A stretch of DNA of 64,000 nt, taken from contig NZ_AP031497.1 of NCBI RefSeq assembly GCF_042853465.1, positions 2,976,001 to 3,040,000 on the forward strand, in the 5' to 3' direction. Within the stretch, counting starts at the first letter, position 1; each line of letters opens with the position of its first letter. The notes under the pieces were generated by a model. The model was not told where the DNA came from. It searched no databases and saw only the letters and a list, made by a program, of their open reading frames with translations. This stretch comes from Simiduia litorea (GTDB lineage: Bacteria; Pseudomonadota; Gammaproteobacteria; Pseudomonadales; Cellvibrionaceae). Position numbers and translations under genes: made by a program. Positions 36,145-45,408 of this stretch are shown here, piece by piece.

Positions 36145-39100
36145 TTATCTACTCCAGGGCCAAGGACTGCGTCCACGCTCAGGACCCATCTCCAGGACAT
36201 TATTATTATGAGTTCCACCACCAGATAATAGTGACGCGCTCATAGCTACTGCATGTAGTGGTAAATATAAAGGTCCTAAAACCTCAGCTTGCCTAGTATG
36301 AAGTGTTTCCTCGGTTACAACAGATACACCAAATCTATTTAAAGCTGGCGTACCGTCTGGGTTTTTGTAAGCACCGGGTCCAAATACCTGTACATGACCA
36401 AATGACATCGCCGAAGGCATCATCCAGGTAGGCATATCAGTAAATCTCAGAATGCCAGCATCGCTATCCCATACAGGTGTAGCGCCAAATATCATTCCTA
36501 TACCACCATAAACAGCTCCAATAATTGTATTCGGTAACGCCCAAATTCTCTTTAACACATCACCCACAACACTCAAAGGATTAGCACCCTGACGCTCAGT
36601 CTCAGCAATCCCCTTTTGAGCTCTCTCAGTAGCTGTTGACATCCTAGCAGGATCATTAAGCCAACTTCTAAACGCCCCTGCAGCAGCGCCATTGGCAAAC
36701 TTTCCACCCGTCAGTTGTGACACGGTGCCACCAATTAAGGCAGAAGCCATTGCCCTTCCGGCAATGGATTTTATGCCTGCTGTCCAAGCTCCCCTTGCGG
36801 CACCGCCAAGCGACGATATGCCCGCGGAAACAAAGCCATTGCCAAATTTCCCCCCCTGCAGAACACTGCTAATACCACCGATAACGCCCTGCACAACGAA
36901 ATCCTGCACGAAACTTCCAGACCCACCACCCATTGGAGTTATTGCAGACGCAATACCAGCAATAATCCCCGCCTTCAGGCTACCGGTTACCGCATAGGTT
37001 GACATTGCGTTATAGGCCACTAAGCACACCTGACAATAAACAGCTAAGACGATTTGCACAACGGCGTTAAGTAGCGGGATTTTCGCAATAGCCTTAAAAA
37101 GCTTCTTCAAAAAGAACCCACTAGGGTCTGAATAGCTCATCGGATTGTTCTGTACATAGCTATAACGGTTGTAATTCTGAAACACCGTTGGACTTTGTAT
37201 AAACGGGTCTGCCTGCATAAACCGGCCGATGTTGGCGTCGTAGATGCGGCCGTTCATGTGAATTATATCCACGTGATCGAGCATCTCGTGGCCGGTATAA
37301 CCGCGGGTAAATGCGGGGCCAATCACATCGTTTAACTTAGCGGCGGTAAAGGCATGGGTTTGCTTGCCCCAGGGGTCGTACAAAAATTGCTGTACGGCCT
37401 GTCCGCCTGCATCCGTTACCGTGGTGGTTGAACCCTGATGATCTTTGTGAATGTAGAAAGTATCGCTAGTACTGTCTGATCGTAGGGTGATAACCGCGTT
37501 ACCCACATAGTACTTATGCTCAGTTAGGCTGGCTTTACCACCACCGGTGCGTTCGACCTTTTCATACATCCCGTCCACATAGGTTGTGCTGTAAGCCGCC
37601 ATTTGGCCGTTTTCTAGTTTGTTATCAAAACGCTGATAACGCGCCCTGCCGGCATCGTATTTAAAAGTAGAGTATTGCGCGCCATTGCTGATACGGCTTG
37701 CCAAGTCATAGCTGGTGTACTCAAAACTACGCTTACCATCGTTAAGCACGTTGCCTTGTGCATCGTAAACAAAATCATAAGCTTTTGGCTTAGCTTTCTG
37801 ACACTGGCTACCACTCAGTGACCATCCCGCTGGGCAAGCAAAGGTTGCCGCGGCAGTTAAAGTACGATTGCAATTGCTGCCGTTTAGCGCCCAACCGGCA
37901 GCGCAGTAATAATCGCTGGCTGCCGCTGACAGTGTCCGGTTACAGCTGGTACCGTTTAGCGACCAACCGCTATCACATTGATACACCGTATTCGGGGTCG
38001 CCGCCTGCGTTAAGGTACGCGAACAGGTAGTGCCACTTAACGACCAACCGGCATCACAGCTGTAGGTATTCTGGCTGACTTGTGGCGTTTGAACCCAGCA
38101 CTCCCACATTTTGTTGCCGTTGCCCATGGGCTCACCGCCCGAGCAGGACTCTATATTTGACCCGGTTGGCGGCAAAGGCTGAATAAAGCCCTGAAATTTC
38201 CGACACATACCCGTGGTTGCGCTGTAGGAGTAGCCTGCAGGGCAGCTATAAGACACACCAACGGTAGCCGCTTTCGATTCCGTAGCCGAACAACTTGTAC
38301 CGCTAAGGGAATAGTTCACTGGACAGGAATAGTTAATCGAACTCGACGCGGCCTGCGTTTGCTGTTTCTGACAATTATCAGCACCAGCGTTGTAGCTATA
38401 GCCAGATGGGCACTGATTGACCGCCTCAACAATTTGAGGTTGCACCAAAACGCGACTGCATTGACTGCCGGATAGACTCCAGCCACTTGCGCAGCTGTAG
38501 CTAACGTTTTGTGTTGCCGTATTGCTGAGTGTACGGTTACAGCTGGTACCACTTAATGACCAACCGCTATCACAGCTGTAGGTAGTCTGACTTCCGGCTG
38601 TTGCGGTGAGCACACGACTACAACTGCTACCACTCAAATTCCAGCCACTGCTGCACTGATAATTAGTATTTTGCGTAGCCGTTGCGGTAAGCGTGCGCGA
38701 GCAAGTACTGCCGCTTAAACTCCAACCGCTACTGCATTGGTAATTGGTATTTTGCGTGGCCGTTGCGGTAAGCGTGCGCGAACAACTGGTACCGCTTAGG
38801 CTCCAACCAGCGCTACAGCTATAGGTTGTAGTGGAAACCTGAGCGGTTTGAAAAGTGCACTCCCATAGGCGCTTGCCGCCGCCCATGGGTTCACCACCAA
38901 AACAACTAACAACATGGGACCCACTAGGTTTAGTCGCAGCGATAACCCCTTGAAATTTACGACACATACCGGAAGCGGCGTGATAGCTGTACCCAGAAGG
39001 GCAACTTAACGTCGTTGAAGCTGTTGCATTGACGGTTTCTATTTTTGAACAGGTTGTACCTGATAAACTGTAACCTGCGGCACAAGAATAGGTGTAATAA

Positions 39101-42100
39101 ACCGTTGCCGCAGTGCTTTCATTCTTTCGGCAATCACCCGTACTACTGTTATAGCTATAACCGCTGGCGCAAGTGTAAGTGTAATAAACACTAGCCGCTT
39201 GGGTTTCGGTTTTTCGACAATCACTCGTAGCACTGTTATAGCTATAGCCGCTTTGGCATGTAGGTGTAGCGCTAGCGCTAGCCGCTTTGGTTTCAGCCTT
39301 TTGGCAATTACCGGCGCTGACATTGTATGTATAACCCGCAGCACAGGAATAACTGTAGCTAGGCGTAGCCGCAGAGGTTTCAGTCTTACGGCAGTCATTA
39401 GTTGCAGCGTTTAATGTATAACCCGCGGGGCAAGAGTAGCTGTAATCAATAGACGCCGGAATGACTTCTGCTTTCTTACAACTGGTTGAAGCCGAATCAT
39501 AGGCATAACCGGCAGGACAACTTTGACTCGCCGGCTGAGTTAGTGGCTCAGAGCAAGGACCAGCCTCGCAAATATTGATCAGTCGATAGGGATTAACGGT
39601 ATCGTACTGATAGTTACCGGTGCCGGACTTAGATTTAATATTACCCCAATCGTCGTAACTAAACGTCTGATTGGCTTTGAAACTGGCAGGCATGGCACTT
39701 AAGCCATCAAGCCCAACAGTAATCACCCGGTCTTCTAAGCGGTACAAATCATCGTATAGAAAGTCTTCCGTCCAGGAGGCTTGTGCAATGGATAAATTAT
39801 GCTTGCGCCACTCTAAATTACCCACACTGTCAAATTGATATTCAAGCTTGTGCAGCAAGGTTGACCGCTGCAAGGTGATACTTTTTAGCCAGCCTGTATC
39901 TGCTTTATGATCGCGAACTTCTTCAGTACCGTTGCCGTAATTCACTTGGGTCGCATTGCCGCGTGCGTCCATGTCAACGATGGTTTGAAAAGCTAGACCT
40001 GATTGCAGATTAACTCGACGATATAGATAACCCTGCAGGTTATACTCATTTTTAACCGTCAGCGCGTTGTTGGGATAAGTTGTTGTGGATAAGCGCGATA
40101 AAGTATCGTAATCAAATCCTACGGTGTAACTATCTGTTCCATATTGATAGCTCGTTGACGTCATACGACCAAATGCATCGTAACCATAGGACTTCTGTGT
40201 TTCAAAGCCCGATGCGCCACACGCCGCATTGGTATTCAAATAACTCGTTTCTTTTAACAAGCGCCCAACATCACCACTGGTAATATTACCGTAAGTCCAA
40301 CAGCTTACACCTTCCGGTTCTAGCCGCTTTATTTTTCGACCCAATAAATCATATTCAAAGCGACTGACATCACCATTGGCCGTAGTTTGACTCAGTAATT
40401 CACCAAAGCCACTATAGGTATATGTCCAGCGGCCTTTATCCAAATCGACTGTCGCCAACTTTCTACCATAAGCATCAAACTCCGTACGAGTACGTACAAC
40501 CTCTATCAAGTTTGCAGCCTTAGCCCAAACCTTTAATAAATTCCCGTAGCCGTCATACAAATACTCCAGACGATTGCCTAGGGCATCGTCAACAAACGCC
40601 TTATCACCTAGGGCATTATTTGTATACGTAGTACTGCCCCCAAGATTATCCGTAACCGTCGTAGTAAGGCCGGCATATGTTGTTTGCTGAACACCATTAT
40701 TCGGCATCGTTTGCTGGCTGATTCTATCGAAGAGATCATAAGATATTTCGGTGAAATTGATTTGCGAAGGGCCATTAAAAGTAGGCTCGTAATGGCGACT
40801 AGCTCGCCCCTTATTGTCGTAAGTGGTTTTTTTATAGACCCAAGAGCCCGATCCAAAACCTTGGTGACGACTACCTAACGCTCGCCCAAAGCGGTCATAA
40901 AAGGCTTGCTCAGTCGGCTTTCCAGTTGCTGTCTTCGTTTCAACAATGATCGAGCCAGTAAAATCACCACAATCTGAAACATTACTACATAGTGCATAGG
41001 TAGATACCGCCTCTACACCATCCTTACTTACTGAGCGCGCAGTACGGCCCCACCTATCCTTAAAGGAGTCCACATAAAACGCATTGGCATCTGTAACCCG
41101 AGAATGCGTGATTAAGCCGGTGACCGCACTAGGCGACGTTTGATTGTACTGATAGGTTGCCGTTTCATTCAGTGCATTGGCTTCAGATGCAAGGTAACGA
41201 CCGCGACTATCATACTGATAAACCACCGAGCGAGTTTCAGGAACTGTGCCTGCAGCATCTTTACTCGATCGCACTGTTTTTAAAGTTACATTGCCCCATT
41301 GGTCATAAACTTGGCTTGTGGCCACCTCTAGCTGAGCATCGCCGGGCGAGGTAGTACTGGTATGCAACAGGCCATTGTCGTAATAGGTAAAATCACTGAC
41401 ACGGGAAATTGCTGCTGTGCTTTCGCGCTGACCAAAGCGTTGCTTAGTAACAGTAGCTTTACTTAAACGCCCCTTTTCGGCACCGCCACCCAGGCCAAGA
41501 TATTCGCTGGTTGTAGAGACAGAAGACTCCAATTGACCCGTCGCTAAATTGGTGACATCAACCTCAATTAAGCCGACGTTGCCCCACGTATCAATTTGAG
41601 ATTGACGGGTTTCAATTTTTGACAGCGGGTACAAAACTCCATCAGAACCGATTTGACGGCTAATTTCAGTTGTTTTCTCACTGTGAACTGCATACACATC
41701 TGGATAAGCACTTGTGACCTGATAGGTATTCTCTGAGCGCGATAACTCTTGCGCACCCAGCAGTTGTACTGTAGCTAACGGCACACCAACTTTGGGGAAG
41801 CTTTGGTGATAAACCGTTTCGCTAACAACACCTGTTTGGAGATCTTTGGTGCGCAACATTTCAAAACCAAGCATACCGCGCCCAAGACGATTAATGAGTA
41901 AACCACCGTACTCATAAGCCACACCTAGTGTCGCTGAATCTGTTACTTCAGTGTCAACCTGCTTAACCACTACCATCGGCATTAGGAAGGAGAAATTCCC
42001 CACTTCAGACTCAGCCGAAGATGCTTGGGTTTTATAAACCTCTGGAGAACCATTCACATTTTTTGTAAGACGCGAATACTGAATACTGGTTTTAACGCCG

Positions 42101-44451
42101 TACCCTTCAGTAATACTGGTAACTAGGCTTTCAAACTCATCCATTCTGGATGCATGTCGATACCACTTACTACCGTCGGCAGAATATAGATCTAACCGAC
42201 CTTCACCATGGGTGTCTGAAAATTGTAAAACTCGGGAGTTATCCATACTGATAACACCGCGAGACTGCCAATAAATAGAATTTGCAGAGTCCATTGGACG
42301 CGACATAAAAATATGAAAGGAACTGCTGCCAACAGCTTTTAACATATCGGCACGGCCGTCGCCATTTAAATCTATAAACTGAGACCGGTCTGCTTCGGTT
42401 TGCGTTGCAGTTAAATTAGTATCTTTCGGAGCATTGAAATTATAGCCATTGCCTAGGCGTACATACCATTTCCCACTGCCATAATAGAGGAGATCAGAAA
42501 TTCCATCGCCATTAATATCAGCAGCACGCATAGAAGCAATACTGCCGTTTGAGAGATTTTGTCGTTCCGTATAACTAGGCGAATTTAACGTACCGCCAGC
42601 GACAAATAACTTCCAGTTAGTTTGAGCTGGATCAATTGTCCAAGTTCCACCAGCGTCGCGGCAGTTACCTGGGTCAGTTTCGAATTCTCTATTTTTACAA
42701 TAACTTCTCTGGCTGGTTATCTTAAGCAACAGATCAGTTCTACCATCACCGTTCGCATCAAAGGCTGCGCCAGTTTTTAAATTTGCTGATCTTTCTGTCA
42801 GCAAGCTATCTCTAAAGGAAGCTTGAAAACCTGTAGAGAATGCATATAGATTAGCCGCGGAAGAAAATGTACCTCCATTATTTTTATACCACTGAATTGC
42901 TTTATCTTTAACAAAGAGAATATCTTCAAGACCATCGCCATTCACATCGGCAACCATGGCATTGCTATCATAACCATGAGAAGCAATGCCAAGATTTGTT
43001 AGCGTGTAGCTCACCGTACGTGTAAAATTTTCACACATAGAAGCGCCATTCATTGCTGGCTCACAAAAACTATTTTGAACCTGGCTAGGTTTAAACGAAA
43101 TTACCTGCCAATTACCTGTACTTTGATCTGATACAAGTAAATCCCGCTGTCCATCGCCGTCATAATTTATAGACATGGCGTGCTCAGCTCGCGAAGCACC
43201 AACGCTGGTAAGCGACTGATCGAGACTTCCGTCAAATGAAGATAAATACCAAGTACCGTTTTTTACATAAATTAAATCGCCCTTACCGTCGCCGGTCATA
43301 TCAAAGGCTTGAGCTGTATAGCGATTACTGTTGGGAACTGACGTAGCTGCCGGATTTGAAAACGGTGTGAAATTAGATGTTGGAATTGTATAAGGTAGGG
43401 AAACGCCAGTCTCATCGTCGTAAACCTGCACTGTGCCATTCACAGTCAATTGATCAGGTTTATTCCATTCAAACACCACAGGCGTCGAACAATCTGATAG
43501 ATCTTCAGATACGCAGCGTTGAATTTGCGTCAGGTATATCTGCTCTTCAATAACATCACTTTTACTATACGAGAGTATATGTCGATCTAAGAATTGATCA
43601 TCCTGGTGAATTTGAATGCCGTTAAGAAGTTTTGATTGACTGAATGCCACGCCAGCAATAAAGCCATTGCGCGGCTTGGGTAGATCTTCATATTGAAAGG
43701 TCGCTTTTACATACGGACGACTATTACTGCCAAGGTGTCCACCCGATGCTATCGACGCCAACCACTGCTCGCCTTTCTCTAGATCTAACCCATATTGATA
43801 ACTGATGAAGTTACCAACTGCATCTACAGTGCCTTTTATGCTCCAGCTAAGTGCTATATCGCCACCAGCGCGATTAACTACAGAAAACTTTGCATCACCA
43901 GCATCGGCGTTGCCAGCAGTATCCTGTAAATTGATACTTGGTAATACTTGCCTCACAGCGCCGTAATAATGAGTATCGCCGGACTTAGTTGAAACAGAAA
44001 AAGCTATGGGCCCGCCGCCAGCCGCTTGACCTAGCGCGGTAATAATAGAGAAGTCGTCGAGCTCTTTACGGTAAAGACTACCGTTAGCTCCGTAACTACC
44101 GCTGATTAATACTAATCGCTGCCCATCCAAACAAAACCGATCATTCGCCGTGAGTTCGACCCCCTTAATTTGCCCGTCTTGGGCAATAGTGGAAGGACAT
44201 CTTGTTACAGCCGAGCCCGCAGATAACTGAAAGCCAATACCAAGTGGCCCACCAGAACCTCCCGATGAATAGGAAATTGAGACCTGAGGTTGTAAACCGC
44301 CGCGCGCGCTGGGTATTGGGATGGGTAAGGTATAAGTTGCAGCACCCTGTTCACTGACTCGGAACTGTCCACTTAGTGGCACAGTGGACGCTTGGCCAAA
44401 GCTAATATTGGACAAAAGAATAGAGAATACTGCGACTATGAATAAGCGCAC
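36145..44451 (-). CDS. Giant SpvB/FG-GAP/RHS-repeat secreted protein with a cysteine-repeat array
   Basis: 2768 residues. After a signal peptide (MRLFIVAVFSILLSNISFG) comes an SpvB-like domain (PIPSARGGLQPQVSISYSSGG, GPLGIGFQLSAGSAVTRC). Several FG-GAP/VCBS calcium-binding loops follow (for example GDGKGDLIYV, NGDGLEDILFV, NGDGRTDLLL, NGDGISDLLYY, NGDGRADMLK), then TcdB-like and RHS repeats (YDSRGRYLASEANALNETATYQY). Residues 1645-2217 are an inserted array of 19 cysteine-pair repeats. RHS then resumes (YDFVYDAQGNVLNDGKRSFEYTSYD) and ends with the RHS core (GYTGHEMLDHVDIIHMNGRIYDANIGRFMQADPF). The last 320 or so residues are a Gly/Ala-rich linker and a tip with EETLHTRQAEVLGPLYLP. RHS shells encapsulate C-terminal toxins; this is the expected role. 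AT-richer than the core genes. Confidence 0.93.
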   Translation of the reverse strand: MRLFIVAVFSILLSNISFGQASTVPLSGQFRVSEQGAATYTLPIPIPSARGGLQPQVSISYSSGGSGGPLGIGFQLSAGSAVTRCPSTIAQDGQIKGVELTANDRFCLDGQRLVLISGSYGANGSLYRKELDDFSIITALGQAAGGGPIAFSVSTKSGDTHYYGAVRQVLPSINLQDTAGNADAGDAKFSVVNRAGGDIALSWSIKGTVDAVGNFISYQYGLDLEKGEQWLASIASGGHLGSNSRPYVKATFQYEDLPKPRNGFIAGVAFSQSKLLNGIQIHQDDQFLDRHILSYSKSDVIEEQIYLTQIQRCVSEDLSDCSTPVVFEWNKPDQLTVNGTVQVYDDETGVSLPYTIPTSNFTPFSNPAATSVPNSNRYTAQAFDMTGDGKGDLIYVKNGTWYLSSFDGSLDQSLTSVGASRAEHAMSINYDGDGQRDLLVSDQSTGNWQVISFKPSQVQNSFCEPAMNGASMCENFTRTVSYTLTNLGIASHGYDSNAMVADVNGDGLEDILFVKDKAIQWYKNNGGTFSSAANLYAFSTGFQASFRDSLLTERSANLKTGAAFDANGDGRTDLLLKITSQRSYCKNREFETDPGNCRDAGGTWTIDPAQTNWKLFVAGGTLNSPSYTERQNLSNGSIASMRAADINGDGISDLLYYGSGKWYVRLGNGYNFNAPKDTNLTATQTEADRSQFIDLNGDGRADMLKAVGSSSFHIFMSRPMDSANSIYWQSRGVISMDNSRVLQFSDTHGEGRLDLYSADGSKWYRHASRMDEFESLVTSITEGYGVKTSIQYSRLTKNVNGSPEVYKTQASSAESEVGNFSFLMPMVVVKQVDTEVTDSATLGVAYEYGGLLINRLGRGMLGFEMLRTKDLQTGVVSETVYHQSFPKVGVPLATVQLLGAQELSRSENTYQVTSAYPDVYAVHSEKTTEISRQIGSDGVLYPLSKIETRQSQIDTWGNVGLIEVDVTNLATGQLESSVSTTSEYLGLGGGAEKGRLSKATVTKQRFGQRESTAAISRVSDFTYYDNGLLHTSTTSPGDAQLEVATSQVYDQWGNVTLKTVRSSKDAAGTVPETRSVVYQYDSRGRYLASEANALNETATYQYNQTSPSAVTGLITHSRVTDANAFYVDSFKDRWGRTARSVSKDGVEAVSTYALCSNVSDCGDFTGSIIVETKTATGKPTEQAFYDRFGRALGSRHQGFGSGSWVYKKTTYDNKGRASRHYEPTFNGPSQINFTEISYDLFDRISQQTMPNNGVQQTTYAGLTTTVTDNLGGSTTYTNNALGDKAFVDDALGNRLEYLYDGYGNLLKVWAKAANLIEVVRTRTEFDAYGRKLATVDLDKGRWTYTYSGFGELLSQTTANGDVSRFEYDLLGRKIKRLEPEGVSCWTYGNITSGDVGRLLKETSYLNTNAACGASGFETQKSYGYDAFGRMTSTSYQYGTDSYTVGFDYDTLSRLSTTTYPNNALTVKNEYNLQGYLYRRVNLQSGLAFQTIVDMDARGNATQVNYGNGTEEVRDHKADTGWLKSITLQRSTLLHKLEYQFDSVGNLEWRKHNLSIAQASWTEDFLYDDLYRLEDRVITVGLDGLSAMPASFKANQTFSYDDWGNIKSKSGTGNYQYDTVNPYRLINICEAGPCSEPLTQPASQSCPAGYAYDSASTSCKKAEVIPASIDYSYSCPAGYTLNAATNDCRKTETSAATPSYSYSCAAGYTYNVSAGNCQKAETKAASASATPTCQSGYSYNSATSDCRKTETQAASVYYTYTCASGYSYNSSTGDCRKNESTAATVYYTYSCAAGYSLSGTTCSKIETVNATASTTLSCPSGYSYHAASGMCRKFQGVIAATKPSGSHVVSCFGGEPMGGGKRLWECTFQTAQVSTTTYSCSAGWSLSGTSCSRTLTATATQNTNYQCSSGWSLSGSTCSRTLTATATQNTNYQCSSGWNLSGSSCSRVLTATAGSQTTYSCDSGWSLSGTSCNRTLSNTATQNVSYSCASGWSLSGSQCSRVLVQPQIVEAVNQCPSGYSYNAGADNCQKQQTQAASSSINYSCPVNYSLSGTSCSATESKAATVGVSYSCPAGYSYSATTGMCRKFQGFIQPLPPTGSNIESCSGGEPMGNGNKMWECWVQTPQVSQNTYSCDAGWSLSGTTCSRTLTQAATPNTVYQCDSGWSLNGTSCNRTLSAAASDYYCAAGWALNGSNCNRTLTAAATFACPAGWSLSGSQCQKAKPKAYDFVYDAQGNVLNDGKRSFEYTSYDLASRISNGAQYSTFKYDAGRARYQRFDNKLENGQMAAYSTTYVDGMYEKVERTGGGKASLTEHKYYVGNAVITLRSDSTSDTFYIHKDHQGSTTTVTDAGGQAVQQFLYDPWGKQTHAFTAAKLNDVIGPAFTRGYTGHEMLDHVDIIHMNGRIYDANIGRFMQADPFIQSPTVFQNYNRYSYVQNNPMSYSDPSGFFLKKLFKAIAKIPLLNAVVQIVLAVYCQVCLVAYNAMSTYAVTGSLKAGIIAGIASAITPMGGGSGSFVQDFVVQGVIGGISSVLQGGKFGNGFVSAGISSLGGAARGAWTAGIKSIAGRAMASALIGGTVSQLTGGKFANGAAAGAFRSWLNDPARMSTATERAQKGIAETERQGANPLSVVGDVLKRIWALPNTIIGAVYGGIGMIFGATPVWDSDAGILRFTDMPTWMMPSAMSFGHVQVFGPGAYKNPDGTPALNRFGVSVVTEETLHTRQAEVLGPLYLPLHAVAMSASLLSGGGTHNNNVLEMGPERGRSPWPWSR
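37801..39519 (-). repeat. Array of 19 Cys-x-x-Gly-aromatic repeats inside the RHS gene
   Basis: It encodes residues 1645-2217. Units have the form C-x-x-G-[YW]-x-[YLN]-x(4-8)-C-x-[KR], first the long version (CASGYSYNSSTGDCRK) and later the short one (CSSGWSLSGSTCSR). Near-identical 81-bp tandem copies are visible around 38660-38830 (27-residue period). Units 7 and 15 carry an extra loop with a C(F/S)GGEPMG...WEC cysteine pair, which suggests that a block of several units was duplicated. Confidence 0.92.
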
Positions 44452-45087
44452 GATATGTCACCCCAAGATATTTATAATATTTTTATTGATACTCCGCCGA
44501 TCTTATACATACATTAAAAGTATAAAAAGTAACTATTTATATAATAAATGGAATATATAACCTTATATACTTTAGGGGTAATAGACTCCCATCCTCCCCA
44601 TAATTAATTCGAATTTATATTCAACATTAATAGCTTGCGCCGACTTAAATCACAGCACACCGATATAAATAGCAAGGGCTGAAATTTACTTGTATTCAGT
44701 AAGGTCTTTAGCGAGAAACGCTGGCTGAACGATAAAATATACTCTGATCATTACAAAATTTAAAAAAACAACAGGTAGATGTAGTTACGCAATTTAATAA
44801 CAATCTTCTGCCCTAAAAAAACCGCCTAGCTAAAACTCTGACTAGCCATAACAATGTGAGGAGACGACTTAAAAACAAAAAAAGATGGATTGATAAGATT
44901 GGAAGCGACATCTTTCAACTTGAAATCTTCTACAAGCGTAGACAAGATAGACGGTTTTATCGCTTGGAAAAACACCCTAAAAGCAATTGCAACTACTATA
45001 AACAAAACACCGAACACCGCAGCACATTACGCCGAGCTTGATCAGCATCTTATCGATGCATACTACCCAAAGGGGGACCCACACCCT
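44452..45087. other. AT-rich upstream region of the RHS gene and spacer to the fadA side
   Basis: The 150 bp before the RHS start are very AT-rich with several TATAAT-like words on the minus strand, so the promoter should lie here. The remainder (44650-45087) holds short frames on both strands that I do not consider genes. Confidence 0.4.
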
Positions 45088-45088
45088 G

Positions 45089-45175
45089 TAGTGATCTGCA
45101 GCACGCTTCTGCGCATCAATGCGCCCGCGGCATAGTTGCTAAAGAATGCTAGAGGAGTGATTTGCAGCAATCCGA
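45089..45175. repeat. Dispersed repeat copies related to the 15.2-15.5 kb cluster
   Basis: AGTGATCTGCAGCACGC at 45090 and GAGTGATTTGCAGCA at 45154 match the unit heads of the 15205-15547 cluster. GCGCCCGCGGCATA (45121-45134) also occurs at 15630. Both clusters lie beyond the terminator of a leftward metabolic gene. Confidence 0.65.
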
Positions 45176-45197
45176 ATCGAAACGTCGAACCGCGCCA

Positions 45198-45397
45198 TCC
45201 ATGCCTCTGTTCGGATACGGTCCATCCATAGACGTAAAAAAACCGGCGCTTTTTAGGGCGCCGGTTTGAAAAGACGGTTGGGTAAACAACCGAAACCCGA
45301 ATCGGCTCCATGCCTCCTTTCGGATACGACCGCCACGGACGGCGGGAGTGTTTAAATTGCAGGAGCAAATTTATACCGGTCCATCCTTGGACGTAAA
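45198..45397. repeat. Two-part direct repeat around the fadA terminator
   Basis: A 22-bp word beginning TCCATGCCTC and ending TTCGGATACG occurs at 45198-45219 and 45307-45328 with two differences. A 21-bp word CGGTCCATCC...GACGTAAA occurs at 45218-45238 and 45377-45397. The terminator hairpin lies between the copies. Not coding. Confidence 0.7.
45236..45267 (-). terminator. Intrinsic terminator of the fadBA operon
   Basis: AAACCGGCGC (45240-45249) pairs with GCGCCGGTTT (45258-45267), and the minus strand continues into a T run. It lies 140 bp past the fadA stop. The loop TTTTTAGG matches the leucine dehydrogenase terminator. Confidence 0.8.
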
Positions 45398-45408
45398 CTT
45401 AATAAGGT

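Noticed and set aside
37801..39519. CRISPR-like regular repeats
   Set aside because: The repeats are coding, in frame with the RHS gene, of varying length and without unique spacers.
44826..45135. Overlapping 61-81 residue frames on both strands
   Set aside because: They run into the dispersed repeat and are mutually overlapping; no coding signal.
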